This document shows positions 9,575 to 18,049 of a DNA stretch of 42,002 nucleotides, in pieces. The notes under the pieces are model-generated. The model saw nothing but the letters and a program-made list of their open reading frames with translations. It was not told where the DNA came from and did not search any database. How positions within the stretch are numbered: position 1 is the stretch's first letter; each line of letters opens with the position of its first letter. The stretch is from Sphingomonadaceae bacterium. Its GTDB lineage: Bacteria; Pseudomonadota; Alphaproteobacteria; Sphingomonadales; Sphingomonadaceae. The stretch spans positions 1-42,002 of the forward strand of contig CANCET010000010.1 of the NCBI GenBank assembly GCA_947375105.1, in the 5' to 3' direction. The translations under genes were made by a program, and so were the position numbers.

Positions 9575-10411
9575 CTAGTGATTCGCGGGATGCGCCTCAA
9601 GCCCGAATGAGACAATCTTGTTATCAACATCGTGGCCGATATCGGCGCGGCCAAGCCAGGGAATGCCGGTGCGGGCGCACCAATCGCGCGCGATGCTTTC
9701 CTCGTCAGCGCCGAACGGCACATCATTTTCGGGTACATCACCGACCCGGCCAAGGCGCAGGCCCGCAATGCCGCGAAGGTGCGCGGTGATGTGAAAGAAC
9801 AGGCGGTCGATGGCGTAGAGGTGCTCGGACACTTCTTCGACCAGCACGACATGGCCGGCCAGATCCGGCATCAGCGGCGTGCCACAGAGCATGGCGAGTG
9901 TGGTGAGGTTGAATGCCGCGCGCGGGTGGCCGTCCTCTGCAGGTTCCACGTCCGCGCGGTCTCCAGCAAGCCAGCGCAGGCTGCGCAGCACGGCTTCGGC
10001 ACCGCCGTCGCGGCGGATGTCTCCCGGCATCGGGGCGTGGACGGGCCGACCAATGCCGGCACGATACAGCCCGGCGAGGAGATAGCCGGTGTCGGAGTAG
10101 CCGAGGAACGGCTTGCTACGCGCAGCTTCGCCCAACTGCGTAATGGCCGCCTCGGCAATCCGGTTAGAGCCATAGCCGCCGCGGGCGAACCACACGGCAT
10201 CGACGGCGGGATCATTGGCGCATTCGAGGAAGGCCGACAAGCGCTGCGCATCACTGCCAGCAAAATGGCCGGCTTCGTGGAAGCATTGCGGGTGGAAGGC
10301 GAGTTCGATGCCCGGAACCCCGGCCGCGAGTGCCGAAACGGCCGCCGCATCATCGGGCGTGATCGGGCGGGCAGGCGCGCAGATGGCAACACGAACGGAC
10401 GGGCGGGGCAT
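9575..10411 (-). CDS. ldcA: LD-carboxypeptidase (peptidase family S66)
   Basis: This 278-residue protein matches MEROPS S66 muramoyltetrapeptide carboxypeptidases. WFARGGYGSNRI is the usual pre-nucleophile segment, the nucleophile is Ser106 in FLGYSD, the Glu is in VEEVSEHLYAIDR (about 192-193), and the His is His260 in ADIGHD. No signal peptide is present, as expected for the cytoplasmic enzyme that trims the terminal D-Ala from recycled tetrapeptides. The start at 10411 (MPRPSVRVAICAPA) places the protein at normal family length; an upstream in-frame extension has no family features. It is divergent from the Mur ligase at 10466, so recycling of wall peptides is the likely shared job. Confidence 0.9.
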   Translation of the reverse strand: MPRPSVRVAICAPARPITPDDAAAVSALAAGVPGIELAFHPQCFHEAGHFAGSDAQRLSAFLECANDPAVDAVWFARGGYGSNRIAEAAITQLGEAARSKPFLGYSDTGYLLAGLYRAGIGRPVHAPMPGDIRRDGGAEAVLRSLRWLAGDRADVEPAEDGHPRAAFNLTTLAMLCGTPLMPDLAGHVVLVEEVSEHLYAIDRLFFHITAHLRGIAGLRLGRVGDVPENDVPFGADEESIARDWCARTGIPWLGRADIGHDVDNKIVSFGLEAHPANH

Positions 10412-10465
10412 GATGCTTCCTAACCCGGTTGCGCTGCGCTGCAAGGGCGCATACCGAATGCCGCC

Positions 10466-11896
10466 ATGAGCATGGACGAAGCCGCTGGCCTGACCGCACA
10501 TCCCTGGTTCTTCTGCGGCATCGGCGGTTCGGGCATGCTGCCACTGGCGCTGATCCTCAAAGGCAAGGGCGCGGCGATCGCCGGATCGGACCGCAGCCGC
10601 GATCAGGGGCGCACGCCGGAAAAGTTCGCATGGCTGGAAAGCCTTGGCTTCGAACTCCACGCGCAAGACGGCAGCGGGATCACCTCAGCGGAGCAAGTGC
10701 TTGTCGCCTCCGCCGCCGTGGAAGAAACGGTGCCCGAAATGATGCGCGCGGCTGCGCTGGGGTGCCGCCGGATGCGGCGGGCGGAATTGCTCTCCACGCT
10801 GTTCAACGCCGCGGGCACGCGTATCGGCGTGGCCGGGACCAGCGGCAAATCTACCGTGACGGGGATGCTGGGGTGGATCCTGACTGCCTGCGGGCGCGAT
10901 CCGACGATCATGAACGGCGCGGTGATGAAGAACTTCGTGCGCGCCGACGCGCCCTTTGCGAGCGCGCGCGTGGGCGCACCCACAGGCCCGTTCGTCTCCG
11001 AAGTTGACGAGAGCGATGGCTCGATCGCTGCCTATGCGCCCACGATCGCCGTGCTGAACAACGTGAGCCTCGATCACAAGAGCCTCGAGGAATTGCGCAG
11101 CCTGTTCGGTGATTTCATTGCACGCGCGCAAACGGCAGTGGTGAACCTCGACGACGCGGAAAGCGCAGCGCTCCTGATTTCTGCGCATGGCCGGGTCCTA
11201 ACGTTTGGTATAGAAAGCCGCGACGCGGACATCAGTGTCTTTGCGGAGAGCGTGGCCGAATCACCCCTCGGCATTTCCGCCGAGATCGAGCACCGGGCGA
11301 CCGGCACGCGTCATGCGTTGGTGCTCGGGGTGCCGGGGCGGCACAACCTCTCCAACGCGCTGGCGGCGCTCGCGGCCGCATGTGCGGCGGGTGTGCCGCT
11401 GGGCGATGCGGTGGAAGCGCTGGGAGCATATGCGGGGCTGGCGCGCCGCTTCGATGTGGTGGGGACAAGCCCTGCTGGCGTGACCGTGATCGACGACTTC
11501 GGGCACAATCCGGAAAAGGTCGCGGCCACGCTTGCCACGCTGAAGGCGCACCCGGGCCGCGTTATCGCGTTCTTCCAGCCGCACGGCTATGGCCCGCTGC
11601 GCCAGATGGGCGCGGAACTGGCCGAAGTGCTGGCTGCACGGCTTGCCCCTGAAGACCGGGCGATCCTGTGCGATCCGGTCTATTTCGGCGGAACGGTGGA
11701 CCGCTCGGTGGGGAGCGAGCGCATCGTGGACCTGATCCGCGCGCATGGCGGCACGGCTGAGCATATCGCACTGCGGGCCGACTGCGCGGACCGGATGGCC
11801 GAGCTGGCCCGGCCGGGCGACCGCATCGTCATCATGGGCGCGCGGGACGACACGCTGTCTGCCTTTGCCCGCGAATTGCTGGCCCGGCTGCCTTGA
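10466..11896 (+). CDS. Mur ligase family protein, Mpl/MurC-like (probable murein-peptide ligase)
   Basis: The 476-residue product has the three Mur-ligase domains. An N-terminal UDP-MurNAc-binding Rossmann domain opens with FFCGIGGSGM. The ATP-binding domain has the P-loop GTSGKST at 124-130 and SEVDESDGS. The HNLSNALAA segment and a C-terminal domain follow. The neighbouring LD-carboxypeptidase yields tripeptide, the substrate that Mpl joins to UDP-MurNAc, so a recycling ligase fits better than an essential MurC. One oddity is that the C-terminal motif reads DDFGHNP where MurC and Mpl usually have DD(Y/F)AHHP. The ATG at 10472 is an alternative start. Exact substrate is uncertain. Confidence 0.85.
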   Translation: MSMDEAAGLTAHPWFFCGIGGSGMLPLALILKGKGAAIAGSDRSRDQGRTPEKFAWLESLGFELHAQDGSGITSAEQVLVASAAVEETVPEMMRAAALGCRRMRRAELLSTLFNAAGTRIGVAGTSGKSTVTGMLGWILTACGRDPTIMNGAVMKNFVRADAPFASARVGAPTGPFVSEVDESDGSIAAYAPTIAVLNNVSLDHKSLEELRSLFGDFIARAQTAVVNLDDAESAALLISAHGRVLTFGIESRDADISVFAESVAESPLGISAEIEHRATGTRHALVLGVPGRHNLSNALAALAAACAAGVPLGDAVEALGAYAGLARRFDVVGTSPAGVTVIDDFGHNPEKVAATLATLKAHPGRVIAFFQPHGYGPLRQMGAELAEVLAARLAPEDRAILCDPVYFGGTVDRSVGSERIVDLIRAHGGTAEHIALRADCADRMAELARPGDRIVIMGARDDTLSAFARELLARLP

Positions 11897-11930
11897 CTGC
11901 CGGGCCAGCGCCCAATTCAGGCAGCTGAAT

Positions 11931-12329
11931 TCAGCCTATCGAGCCGATCGCATCGAGCAGCGATGTGGTAAGCCGCAAACCGCGCGTGGTGAGGCTGACA
12001 TAGCGGCGGCGGGCGTCTTCCTGATCGGCCACGCGGACGATCAATCCCTCCCGCTCAAGCCGCGCGATCCAGCGCAGCACCGTGGTCGACGGCAGCCCTG
12101 CCCCGGCGCAAACGCTGGAAACCTGCAACGCCGTGCGCGTCTTGCGCGCGATGAACAAGTCCAGAAGTATATCCCAGCCCGGCTCTCCGAAAAGACCCTT
12201 GATCGGGCTGGCAACGTCGCGGCGGCGGCGCGCTTCGTATAGCAATTTTGCGACGCGGAGAGATTCCGCATCCAGATCGACATGACCGTCCAAAGCCAAC
12301 TCCTCGCATTCCAAGGAAGCGCTCGCCAC
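11931..12329 (-). CDS. MarR-like winged-helix transcriptional regulator
   Basis: The 132-residue product is a winged-helix protein. FGEPGWDILLDLFIA forms the first helices, STTVLRWIARLEREGLIVR is the recognition helix, and DARRRYVSLTTRGLRL is the wing, as in MarR regulators. The N-terminal 40 residues form a helix probably used for dimerisation. The start is a GTG at 12329; no internal Met is available. It stands alone between convergent mpl-like and divergent dioxygenase genes, so its targets are unknown. A perfect palindrome at 12459-12468 upstream is a candidate binding site. Confidence 0.8.
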   Translation of the reverse strand: MASASLECEELALDGHVDLDAESLRVAKLLYEARRRRDVASPIKGLFGEPGWDILLDLFIARKTRTALQVSSVCAGAGLPSTTVLRWIARLEREGLIVRVADQEDARRRYVSLTTRGLRLTTSLLDAIGSIG

Positions 12330-12624
12330 CAGTTTCTTTCGCCCCGCCGCTGGGCATCCGGAAACTTAGGGTGACTGGTTCTTGCCAGTCTTGCCGTTGC
12401 GCGACCTTCAGGATTTTAATGATCGATAAACTGTCAATCACCAGATATGTGTAACCATATTGCGCAATTTAGGTAAGCCTGCACCGCAGGAATATAGTCC
12501 GGGACGGTCTAAACTTTAGTTGTTTTGCATAACTCAAGGGGCAGATGGCGTTAATAAGTCCCTGCCAACTGGGTGTTACCACCTGCCTCTTGGCAGAGCC
12601 GGATCGCTGCGGCATGACCGCGCC
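12330..12624. promoter_or_regulatory. AT-richer divergent intergenic region with palindrome
   Basis: This 295-bp stretch between the MarR-like gene and the dioxygenase holds no gene. It is visibly richer in A/T than its surroundings and should contain the promoters of both genes. ATTGCGCAAT at 12459-12468 is a perfect 10-bp palindrome about 130 bp upstream of the regulator. No clear sigma-70 pair stands out. Confidence 0.4.
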
Positions 12625-13299
12625 ATGTTCAAATCCCGCCGCCCTGCCACAGATCTCGACGCCCCTGCACTGGCGCGGGTGGGAGAGCGCGTGCGCGCAC
12701 GGCTCGATGCCGACCCCAGCGTCTATCGCCTGCCAGTCGATGGCATCGAACTTTACGGTGTGGCCGATTTCTTCACCGCCGAGGAATGCGCGCGGCTGAT
12801 CAAGATGGTCGATGCAGTGGCGCGGCCCTCCCCCACCTATCACAGCAAAGCCGACAGTGGGCGGACCAGCTACAGCGGCGATGTCGATCCGAGCGATCCG
12901 TTCATCCGGATGCTGGAGCGACGGATCGACGATCTGCTGGGGATCGAGCACGCGCATGGCGAGGTGATCCAGGGCCAGCGCTATGAACCCGGCCAGCAGT
13001 TCCGCGCGCACTTCGATTATTTCGATACCTCGGCCGACTATTGGCCGACCGAAGTGAAGCGCGGCGGGCAGCGAACATGGACAGCAATGGGCTACCTCAG
13101 CCCGGTAGAGGCAGGCGGCGCGACGGAGTTTTCCAAGCTGCCGATATCAGTACCGCCGCAACCGGGCGCGCTGCTTGTGTGGAACAACATGGGGCCGGGC
13201 GGGAAGCCGAACCCGCTGACCATGCACGCCGGGACGCCGGTGGAGCGGGGCACGAAGTACATCGTGACGAAATGGTATCGCGCGCGGCCTTGGTATTAG
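12625..13299 (+). CDS. Prolyl 4-hydroxylase-like 2-oxoglutarate/Fe(II) dioxygenase
   Basis: The 224-residue product has the double-stranded beta-helix core of P4H-type dioxygenases. Iron ligands are His129 and Asp131 (AHFDYFD) and His201 (TMHAGTPV), and Lys211 (RGTKYIVTKWYR) would hold the 2-oxoglutarate carboxylate. YEPGQQF before the HxD and LLVWNNM before the distal His are typical. It is cytoplasmic, with no signal peptide. The protein substrate in bacteria is generally unknown for this group. The ATG at 12625 starts just before the conserved region; longer in-frame starts have no family support. It stands alone, divergent from the MarR-like gene. Confidence 0.9.
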   Translation: MFKSRRPATDLDAPALARVGERVRARLDADPSVYRLPVDGIELYGVADFFTAEECARLIKMVDAVARPSPTYHSKADSGRTSYSGDVDPSDPFIRMLERRIDDLLGIEHAHGEVIQGQRYEPGQQFRAHFDYFDTSADYWPTEVKRGGQRTWTAMGYLSPVEAGGATEFSKLPISVPPQPGALLVWNNMGPGGKPNPLTMHAGTPVERGTKYIVTKWYRARPWY

Positions 13300-13435
13300 G
13301 CGGGGTGGGTTCTGTGCGGCACCTGTCCGGCACAAGATTGCGCGATTGGCGGCTTGCCGGTCCGTATCGAAGTGGGAAACCGGCCTTAGCCAAAACCTGT
13401 AGGCTCTCGGCTAGAGATGCACGTATGATCGCCAC

Positions 13436-13972
13436 GTGCGTAAATCGATCAGCTTCTTCTGCGTCATTTTCATCGCACTGCTTGGCACTCCGGCAGTGGC
13501 TTGCAGAAGCTACGACGATAACTACTGGGTGTCGGTTGTCAGAGCGCAGCTTCCCGCCAAACTCCCTGAAGATGCCTTTGTCGCACGTATCGAGGTCGAG
13601 CGTCCCAACGACGAATGGAGCGAACTGGCCAAGGGCGTTCGGGTGCGGGTGACGCGCGTTTTACAGGGCACGTACATCGGCGAGGATGTGATCGTGCGGG
13701 ACCAGCCGAGGCTGGACCAGATAGTGATGACCAGTTGCGGGATCTACAGATTCGGAGGCGCTGCGGGTTACGTTATCGGCACGCCGGTTGGATACGAAAA
13801 TGGCGTGCTCGTGATACAACCGGCATTCCTCCAAACTATTCCGCGTCGTCGGTTTTACGACCTGCCCGACCTCAATGCCAAAAAAATCAGGCTTGTTCTG
13901 CCGAAACTTCGACTCCCTCCAGCGCCTCAGCGATCAACCGCCGCGTCCCCGCGATCCCGTAGAGCGCGATGA
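13436..13972 (+). CDS. Exported protein of unknown function, 3' end antisense to lysS
   Basis: A GTG at 13436 opens a 178-residue frame with a good signal peptide (SISFFCVIFIALLGTPAVA, cleavage before CRS). A Cys directly after the Ala-rich end would also suit a lipobox-like site (AVAC), so lipoprotein export is possible. The middle reads as a beta-rich domain with a second Cys (MTSCGIYRFGG), resembling small secreted proteins of no known role. The last 29 codons, rich in Pro, Ser and Arg, lie opposite the C-terminal codons of lysS (86-bp overlap) and may be read-through after a lost stop. Base composition is less GC-rich than in lysS. Confidence 0.65.
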   Translation: MRKSISFFCVIFIALLGTPAVACRSYDDNYWVSVVRAQLPAKLPEDAFVARIEVERPNDEWSELAKGVRVRVTRVLQGTYIGEDVIVRDQPRLDQIVMTSCGIYRFGGAAGYVIGTPVGYENGVLVIQPAFLQTIPRRRFYDLPDLNAKKIRLVLPKLRLPPAPQRSTAASPRSRRAR

Positions 13973-15536
13973 AACTGCCCATGCGGGGGCCCTGGCTGGA
14001 ACCCAGCAGCGTCTCGTAGAGCGCCTTGAACCAGTCGCGCAGCGCGCCGATGCCGTAGTGCGGGTCCTTGCCGATCTCGTAGACCATGGTCTGGAGGTCT
14101 TCGGCGCTGGCGCCATCTTCGGTCGCGGCGAGTTCGGCGTCGAGAGCAGCGAGGGCCGCGGCTTCGTTCGGTTCGGGCTTGCGGCGCTTCAGCGTCGGGG
14201 CGACGAAATCGCGGTTGTACGCCAAGGCCGAGGTGACCAGCGTATCGAGTGCGGGATGCGCGGCGGGATCGGCGTTTTCAACGTAGTTGGCGAGATAGGA
14301 CCACACCTGCGCCCGCGTCGCCTGCGCACCGAGCACGCCAACGAGGTTTAGCAGAAGGCCGTAGGTGACGGGCAGCGTATCCCCAGCCCCGATGGTATCA
14401 CCGTTGGCGCGCAGCAGATGCCAGACGGGGTTGCCAAGCTGCTGCTCGATGGGCTGGCTGGGCAGCTTTTCGCGGAACTGCCAGTATTCATCGACCGCGC
14501 GCGGGATGATGCCGGCGTGGAGCGACTTGGCGCTCTTGGGCTCACGAAAGAGGTAGAAGCCGAGGCTTTCCTCACTGCCGTATTCCAGCCACTGCTCGAT
14601 GGTGAGGCCGTTGCCCTTGGACTTGGAGATCTTCTCGCCGTTCTCGTCGAGGAACAGTTCGTAGATCAGGCCTTCGGGGCGCTTGCCGCCGAGGACCTGC
14701 GTGATGCGGGCCGACTGGGTGACGCTGTCGGTCAGGTCCTTGCCGCACATCTCGTAGTCGACGCCAAGCGCGCACCAGCGCATCGCCCAATCGACCTTCC
14801 ACTGCAGCTTGGACTTGCCGCCGAGGATCGACTGGACGACCATCTCGCCCTGATCCTCGAAGCGCACGAGCCCGGCTTCGGCATCGACGACTTCGACCGG
14901 CACTTGCAGCACTTCGCCGGTCCTGTCGCTGATCGGCAGGACCGGCGAATACGTGCGGCGGCGCTCTTCACGCAGGGTGGGGAGCATGATGTCCATGATG
15001 GCGTCGAACTTGCGCAGAACGTTCTTCAGTGCCTCGTCGAAGGCGCCGGAATTGTAGCGGTCGCTGGCCGAGACGAATTCGTACTCGAAGCCGAATTGAT
15101 CGAGGAACGTGCACAGCATCGCGTTGTTGTGGTGCGCGAAGCTTTCGTGCGTGCCAAAGGGATCGGGAATGCGCGTGAGCGGGTGGCCGAGCTTTTCGGT
15201 GAGCACGGCCTTGTTCGGCACGTTGTCCGGCACCTTGCGCAGGCCGTCCATGTCGTCCGAGAAGGCGATAAGGCGCGTGGGGTGGCCGCCCGTGAGCGTT
15301 TCATAGGCGCGGCGCACGAGAGTGGTGCGCAGCACTTCCTGGAATGTGCCGATATGCGGCAGGCCCGAGGGGCCGTAGCCCGTCTCGAACAGGACGGGGA
15401 TGAGTTCGCCCGCCGCATCGCGCTTGCCGCCGGGGAAGCGTTTGACCAGCTTGCGCGCTTCCTCGAACGGCCAGGCCTTCGACGTCTGGCTGGCGGTGAG
15501 AAGATCAAGCGGTGCGGGGTTTTCCGGGTTTTCCAT
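13887..15536 (-). CDS. lysS: Lysyl-tRNA synthetase, class I
   Basis: This 549-residue class I LysRS is the archaeal-type enzyme also found in many alphaproteobacteria. The HIGH-equivalent is HIGT at 61-64 within GYGPSGLPHIGT, and the KMSKS-equivalent is KISKSKGN at 302-309. DYEMCGKDLTDS and the C-terminal helical anticodon domain are as expected. It charges tRNA-Lys in the cytoplasm. No class II lysS is seen in this window. Its 3' end overlaps the convergent exported-protein gene by 86 bp. The nitroreductase gene is divergent, about 100 bp from the start. Confidence 0.96.
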   Translation of the reverse strand: MENPENPAPLDLLTASQTSKAWPFEEARKLVKRFPGGKRDAAGELIPVLFETGYGPSGLPHIGTFQEVLRTTLVRRAYETLTGGHPTRLIAFSDDMDGLRKVPDNVPNKAVLTEKLGHPLTRIPDPFGTHESFAHHNNAMLCTFLDQFGFEYEFVSASDRYNSGAFDEALKNVLRKFDAIMDIMLPTLREERRRTYSPVLPISDRTGEVLQVPVEVVDAEAGLVRFEDQGEMVVQSILGGKSKLQWKVDWAMRWCALGVDYEMCGKDLTDSVTQSARITQVLGGKRPEGLIYELFLDENGEKISKSKGNGLTIEQWLEYGSEESLGFYLFREPKSAKSLHAGIIPRAVDEYWQFREKLPSQPIEQQLGNPVWHLLRANGDTIGAGDTLPVTYGLLLNLVGVLGAQATRAQVWSYLANYVENADPAAHPALDTLVTSALAYNRDFVAPTLKRRKPEPNEAAALAALDAELAATEDGASAEDLQTMVYEIGKDPHYGIGALRDWFKALYETLLGSSQGPRMGSFIALYGIAGTRRLIAEALEGVEVSAEQA

Positions 15537-15639
15537 AGCGTGGTCCCTTTTGCGGATGCCCCTATGGAGCGCAAGGAAAAGCTTGTGCCGTGGGCGGCGC
15601 TATCGCTACCGCAGGGCAAAGAACTTGGGGGAGCAATAC

Positions 15640-16320
15640 ATGGAATACGATGAGGTCATGCTCGGCCGGCGCAGCATCCGGGGCTACAAGCCCGATCCGG
15701 TGCCGCAGAAGCTGATCGAGGAAATCCTGCACATCGCGATGCGCGCGCCGACCTCGATGAACACGCAGCCGTGGAATTTCTACGTGATCACGGGCGAGCC
15801 GCTGGCGCGCATCCGGCAGGGCAACACCGAGCGCATCCTGGCGGGCGTGCCGGATTCGCGCGAGTTTCGCAGGGGCGAGGCGTTTGCCGGGGTGCACCGC
15901 GAGCGGCAGATCGGCGTGGCGAAGCAGTTGTTTTCCGCAATGGGCATCGCGCGTGACAATGCCGAGCAGCGGCAGGATTGGGTGCTGCGGGGGTTTCGCC
16001 AGTTCGACGCGCCGGTCTGCGTTATCGTGACCTATGACAAGGTGCTGGCTGGCAGCGACGACACCCCGTTCGATTGCGGCGGGGTGGTGAATGCGCTGGT
16101 CAACGCGGCATGGTCGCGCGGGCTGGGCACGGTGATCAACAGCCAGGGCATCATGCAATCACCGGTGGTGCGCGAACACGCCGGGATCGCGGACGATCAG
16201 GTGATCATGAAGAGCATCGCGCTAGGCTGGCCGGACGAGAGCTTCCCGGCGAACGCGGTGGTTTCAGAGCGCAAGACGGTGGCCGAGGCGGCGACGTTCG
16301 TGGGGTTCGAAGGGCCGTAA
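15640..16320 (+). CDS. Nitroreductase family flavoprotein
   Basis: The 226-residue product belongs to the NfsB/BluB-like nitroreductase fold. RRSIRGYKPDPVP near the start and RAPTSMNTQPWNFYVI supply FMN-phosphate contacts, and the C-terminal SIALGWPDESFPAN is typical. Such enzymes use FMN and NAD(P)H to reduce nitro groups, quinones or related compounds; the substrate is not readable. The ATG at 15640 follows a GGGGGAG ribosome site (15627-15633), so longer frames starting upstream are excluded. It is divergent from lysS. Confidence 0.92.
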   Translation: MEYDEVMLGRRSIRGYKPDPVPQKLIEEILHIAMRAPTSMNTQPWNFYVITGEPLARIRQGNTERILAGVPDSREFRRGEAFAGVHRERQIGVAKQLFSAMGIARDNAEQRQDWVLRGFRQFDAPVCVIVTYDKVLAGSDDTPFDCGGVVNALVNAAWSRGLGTVINSQGIMQSPVVREHAGIADDQVIMKSIALGWPDESFPANAVVSERKTVAEAATFVGFEGP

Positions 16321-16355
16321 CGCCCTCCTAACCGGCGCGTGGCATTCTTGGCCAC

Positions 16356-16940
16356 ATGACGACGACAACGACACCGCCCTCGCTCGAACTCGATTCGATC
16401 CTGCGGCGCGAACTCATGCCCGGCGAGCGCCTGCTATGGACCGGCAGGCCCGATCCCACCCGGCTGCGCGCTGCGTTTGCAATCTGGCTTTTCGCTGTGC
16501 CGTGGACGGCGTTCGCTTTGTTCTGGGAGGCGATGGCGTTTCTGCCGTGGATGGCGAGTTCGCACACGCCGCTGGGCATCCAGTGGAGCTTCGGGATCAT
16601 TTTCCCACTGTTCGGTCTTCCGTTCATCGGTGTGGGGCTCGGCATGTTGTGGATGCCGTTCAAGGCCCGGCGCAAGGCCGCACGGACGATCTTTGGTCTG
16701 ACTGACCAGCGCCTGCTGCGGGTTACAGCCGGCACCCAGCGCGAGAGCGCCAGCGTATTGATCGGCCAGATGGGGCCCATCGACGTGACCGCCGATGCCG
16801 ATGGATACGGCACGCTACGCGTCCAGACCGGCACCAGCCGCGACAGCGACGGCGACAAGGTGACCGAACGGTTCGAAGTGGTTGCCGTGCCGGATGTGGC
16901 GCGACTGGAAAGCTTGCTGCTGGAACAGCGGACGCGCTAG
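16356..16940 (+). CDS. Bacterial PH-domain-like membrane protein
   Basis: The 194-residue product begins with a Thr-rich tail and an LMPGERLLWTGRPDP segment. Two hydrophobic helices follow (about 38-60 and 77-101), then a beta-rich C-terminal domain opening IFGLTDQRLLRVTAG. This order is common in membrane proteins with a bacterial PH-like (bPH) domain. The function of the family is poorly known. It starts 35 bp after the nitroreductase stop and may share its transcript. A 24-bp hairpin separates it from convergent fliC. Confidence 0.7.
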   Translation: MTTTTTPPSLELDSILRRELMPGERLLWTGRPDPTRLRAAFAIWLFAVPWTAFALFWEAMAFLPWMASSHTPLGIQWSFGIIFPLFGLPFIGVGLGMLWMPFKARRKAARTIFGLTDQRLLRVTAGTQRESASVLIGQMGPIDVTADADGYGTLRVQTGTSRDSDGDKVTERFEVVAVPDVARLESLLLEQRTR

Positions 16941-16952
16941 CCCCGCTCCCCA

Positions 16953-16976
16953 CCCTCTCCCTTGAAGGGGAGAGGG
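16953..16976. terminator. Hairpin between convergent bPH gene and fliC
   Basis: CCCTCTCCC at 16953-16961 pairs with GGGGAGAGGG at 16967-16976 across a 5-base loop, with one bulged G. It sits exactly between the stops of two convergent genes, which suits a bidirectional terminator. No T-run follows on either side. Similar short hairpins are dispersed in sphingomonad genomes, so it may be a repeat as much as a terminator. Confidence 0.5.
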
Positions 16977-16986
16977 CTATAGGGCG

Positions 16987-17868
16987 TTACTTGAGCAGCG
17001 AGAGGACGTTCTGCTGGGCCTGGTTGGCCTGCGCGATCATCGCGGTGGAAGCCTGGCTCAGGATCTGGGCCTTGGCCATCGCGGTGGTCTCGGCCGAATA
17101 GTCGGTATCGAGAATGCGGCTGCGCGCGTCCGAGAGGTTCGTCACGTTGTCGGTAAGGTTGTTGATCACCGATTCGAGGCGGTTCTGGCCCGAACCGAAC
17201 TCCGCGCGGGCCGCGTTGACCGCGGTGAGCGAGGCATCGACGTTGTCCATTGTCGTACCGGCCAGCGTTGCCGTGCTGACGTCGATCGCCTGCGGGGTCG
17301 TGGTGGCATCGTACGTCGTGTTGGTGCCGCCAAACAGCTTCGTGCCGTCAATCGCCTTGCTGCGCAGGTCCACGGTGTCGGTCGTGTTGCTGCCGGTCTG
17401 GATCGAGAACGTGGCGTCGTCCGCGCCGTTGGCCGCAGGAACCGCGCCGACCACGGTGAACAGCTTGGTGCCGTTGAACGTGGTCTTTTCGAGCACTTCG
17501 CTGACCTGCGCGGTGAGGTTCGCCACTTCCGACTGCATCGAAGTGCGGTCGGTGTCGGTATAGGTTGCGGACTTGGCCTGCACCGCAAGCTCGCGGATAC
17601 GCTGCAGCATCGCGGTGACTTCGTTGAGCGCGCCATCGGCGGTCTGTGCGAAACTGATGCCGTCGTTGGCGTTGCGGATGCCCTGGCCCATGCCCTTGAT
17701 CTGCGAGGTCATCGTGGTGGTGATCGCGAGGCCCGCGGCGTCGTCCTTCGCGCCGTTGATGCGCTTGCCGGTCGAAAGGCGCTCCATCGCGACTCCCGCC
17801 ATTTTCGAAGCTGAGTTCGAGGCGTTTGATGCACGGATGGCACTGATGTTGGTATTGATGACTGCCAT
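16987..17868 (-). CDS. fliC: Flagellin
   Basis: This 293-residue flagellin is short, as in Caulobacter-type alphaproteobacteria. The N-terminal D0/D1 part (MAVINTNISAIRASNA, LSTGKRINGAKDDAAGLAI) and C-terminal part (ending QAQILSQASTAMIAQANQ-type sequence, then NVLSLLK) are conserved. The central Thr/Ala-rich region (about 135-215) is the variable surface domain. It forms the filament after export by the flagellar type III system. The ATG at 17868 gives the canonical N-terminus; an ATG three codons upstream is possible. No other flagellar genes are in the window. Confidence 0.96.
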   Translation of the reverse strand: MAVINTNISAIRASNASNSASKMAGVAMERLSTGKRINGAKDDAAGLAITTTMTSQIKGMGQGIRNANDGISFAQTADGALNEVTAMLQRIRELAVQAKSATYTDTDRTSMQSEVANLTAQVSEVLEKTTFNGTKLFTVVGAVPAANGADDATFSIQTGSNTTDTVDLRSKAIDGTKLFGGTNTTYDATTTPQAIDVSTATLAGTTMDNVDASLTAVNAARAEFGSGQNRLESVINNLTDNVTNLSDARSRILDTDYSAETTAMAKAQILSQASTAMIAQANQAQQNVLSLLK

Positions 17869-17957
17869 GATTCCCATTCTCCACTATGGGCCGGAGCGTG
17901 GGGCCCCGTTCATGTCCCGAAAGGCCAGAACGGCCGAACCTTGCCGGGTTTAAGGCA

Positions 17958-17973
17958 AGCACCCTGCAAGCCG
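17958..17973 (-). promoter_or_regulatory. Candidate sigma-54 promoter of fliC
   Basis: Read leftward the site is CGGCTTGCAGGGTGCT. It has the GG (-24) and GC (-12) elements at the spacing of the sigma-54 consensus and lies about 90 bp upstream of the fliC ATG. Class IV flagellins in Caulobacter use sigma-54, which makes this plausible. A weaker sigma-28-like arrangement (TTAAACCC then GCCG about 11 bases on) lies just downstream and is an alternative. Confidence 0.45.
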
Positions 17974-18004
17974 GTGTGAAGACCATGGGGGAAAGCACGT
18001 AGCG

Positions 18005-18027
18005 GCCCGGGTTGCCCCGCCCCGGGC
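18005..18027 (+). terminator. Terminator-like hairpin in fliC/helicase divergent region
   Basis: GCCCGGG at 18005-18011 pairs with CCCGGGC at 18021-18027 over a 9-base loop, followed by TTTCCTCTCT on the plus strand. It lies 23 bp before the helicase start, where a terminator would act only on a leader transcript. It could be an attenuator or simply a GC-rich hairpin. Confidence 0.3.
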
Positions 18028-18049
18028 TTTCCTCTCTAGTGCCCGAGCG

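Noticed and set aside
14418..15653. 411-codon rightward frame opposite lysS
   Set aside because: The class I LysRS motifs are unmistakable on the minus strand; the rightward product has no family features.
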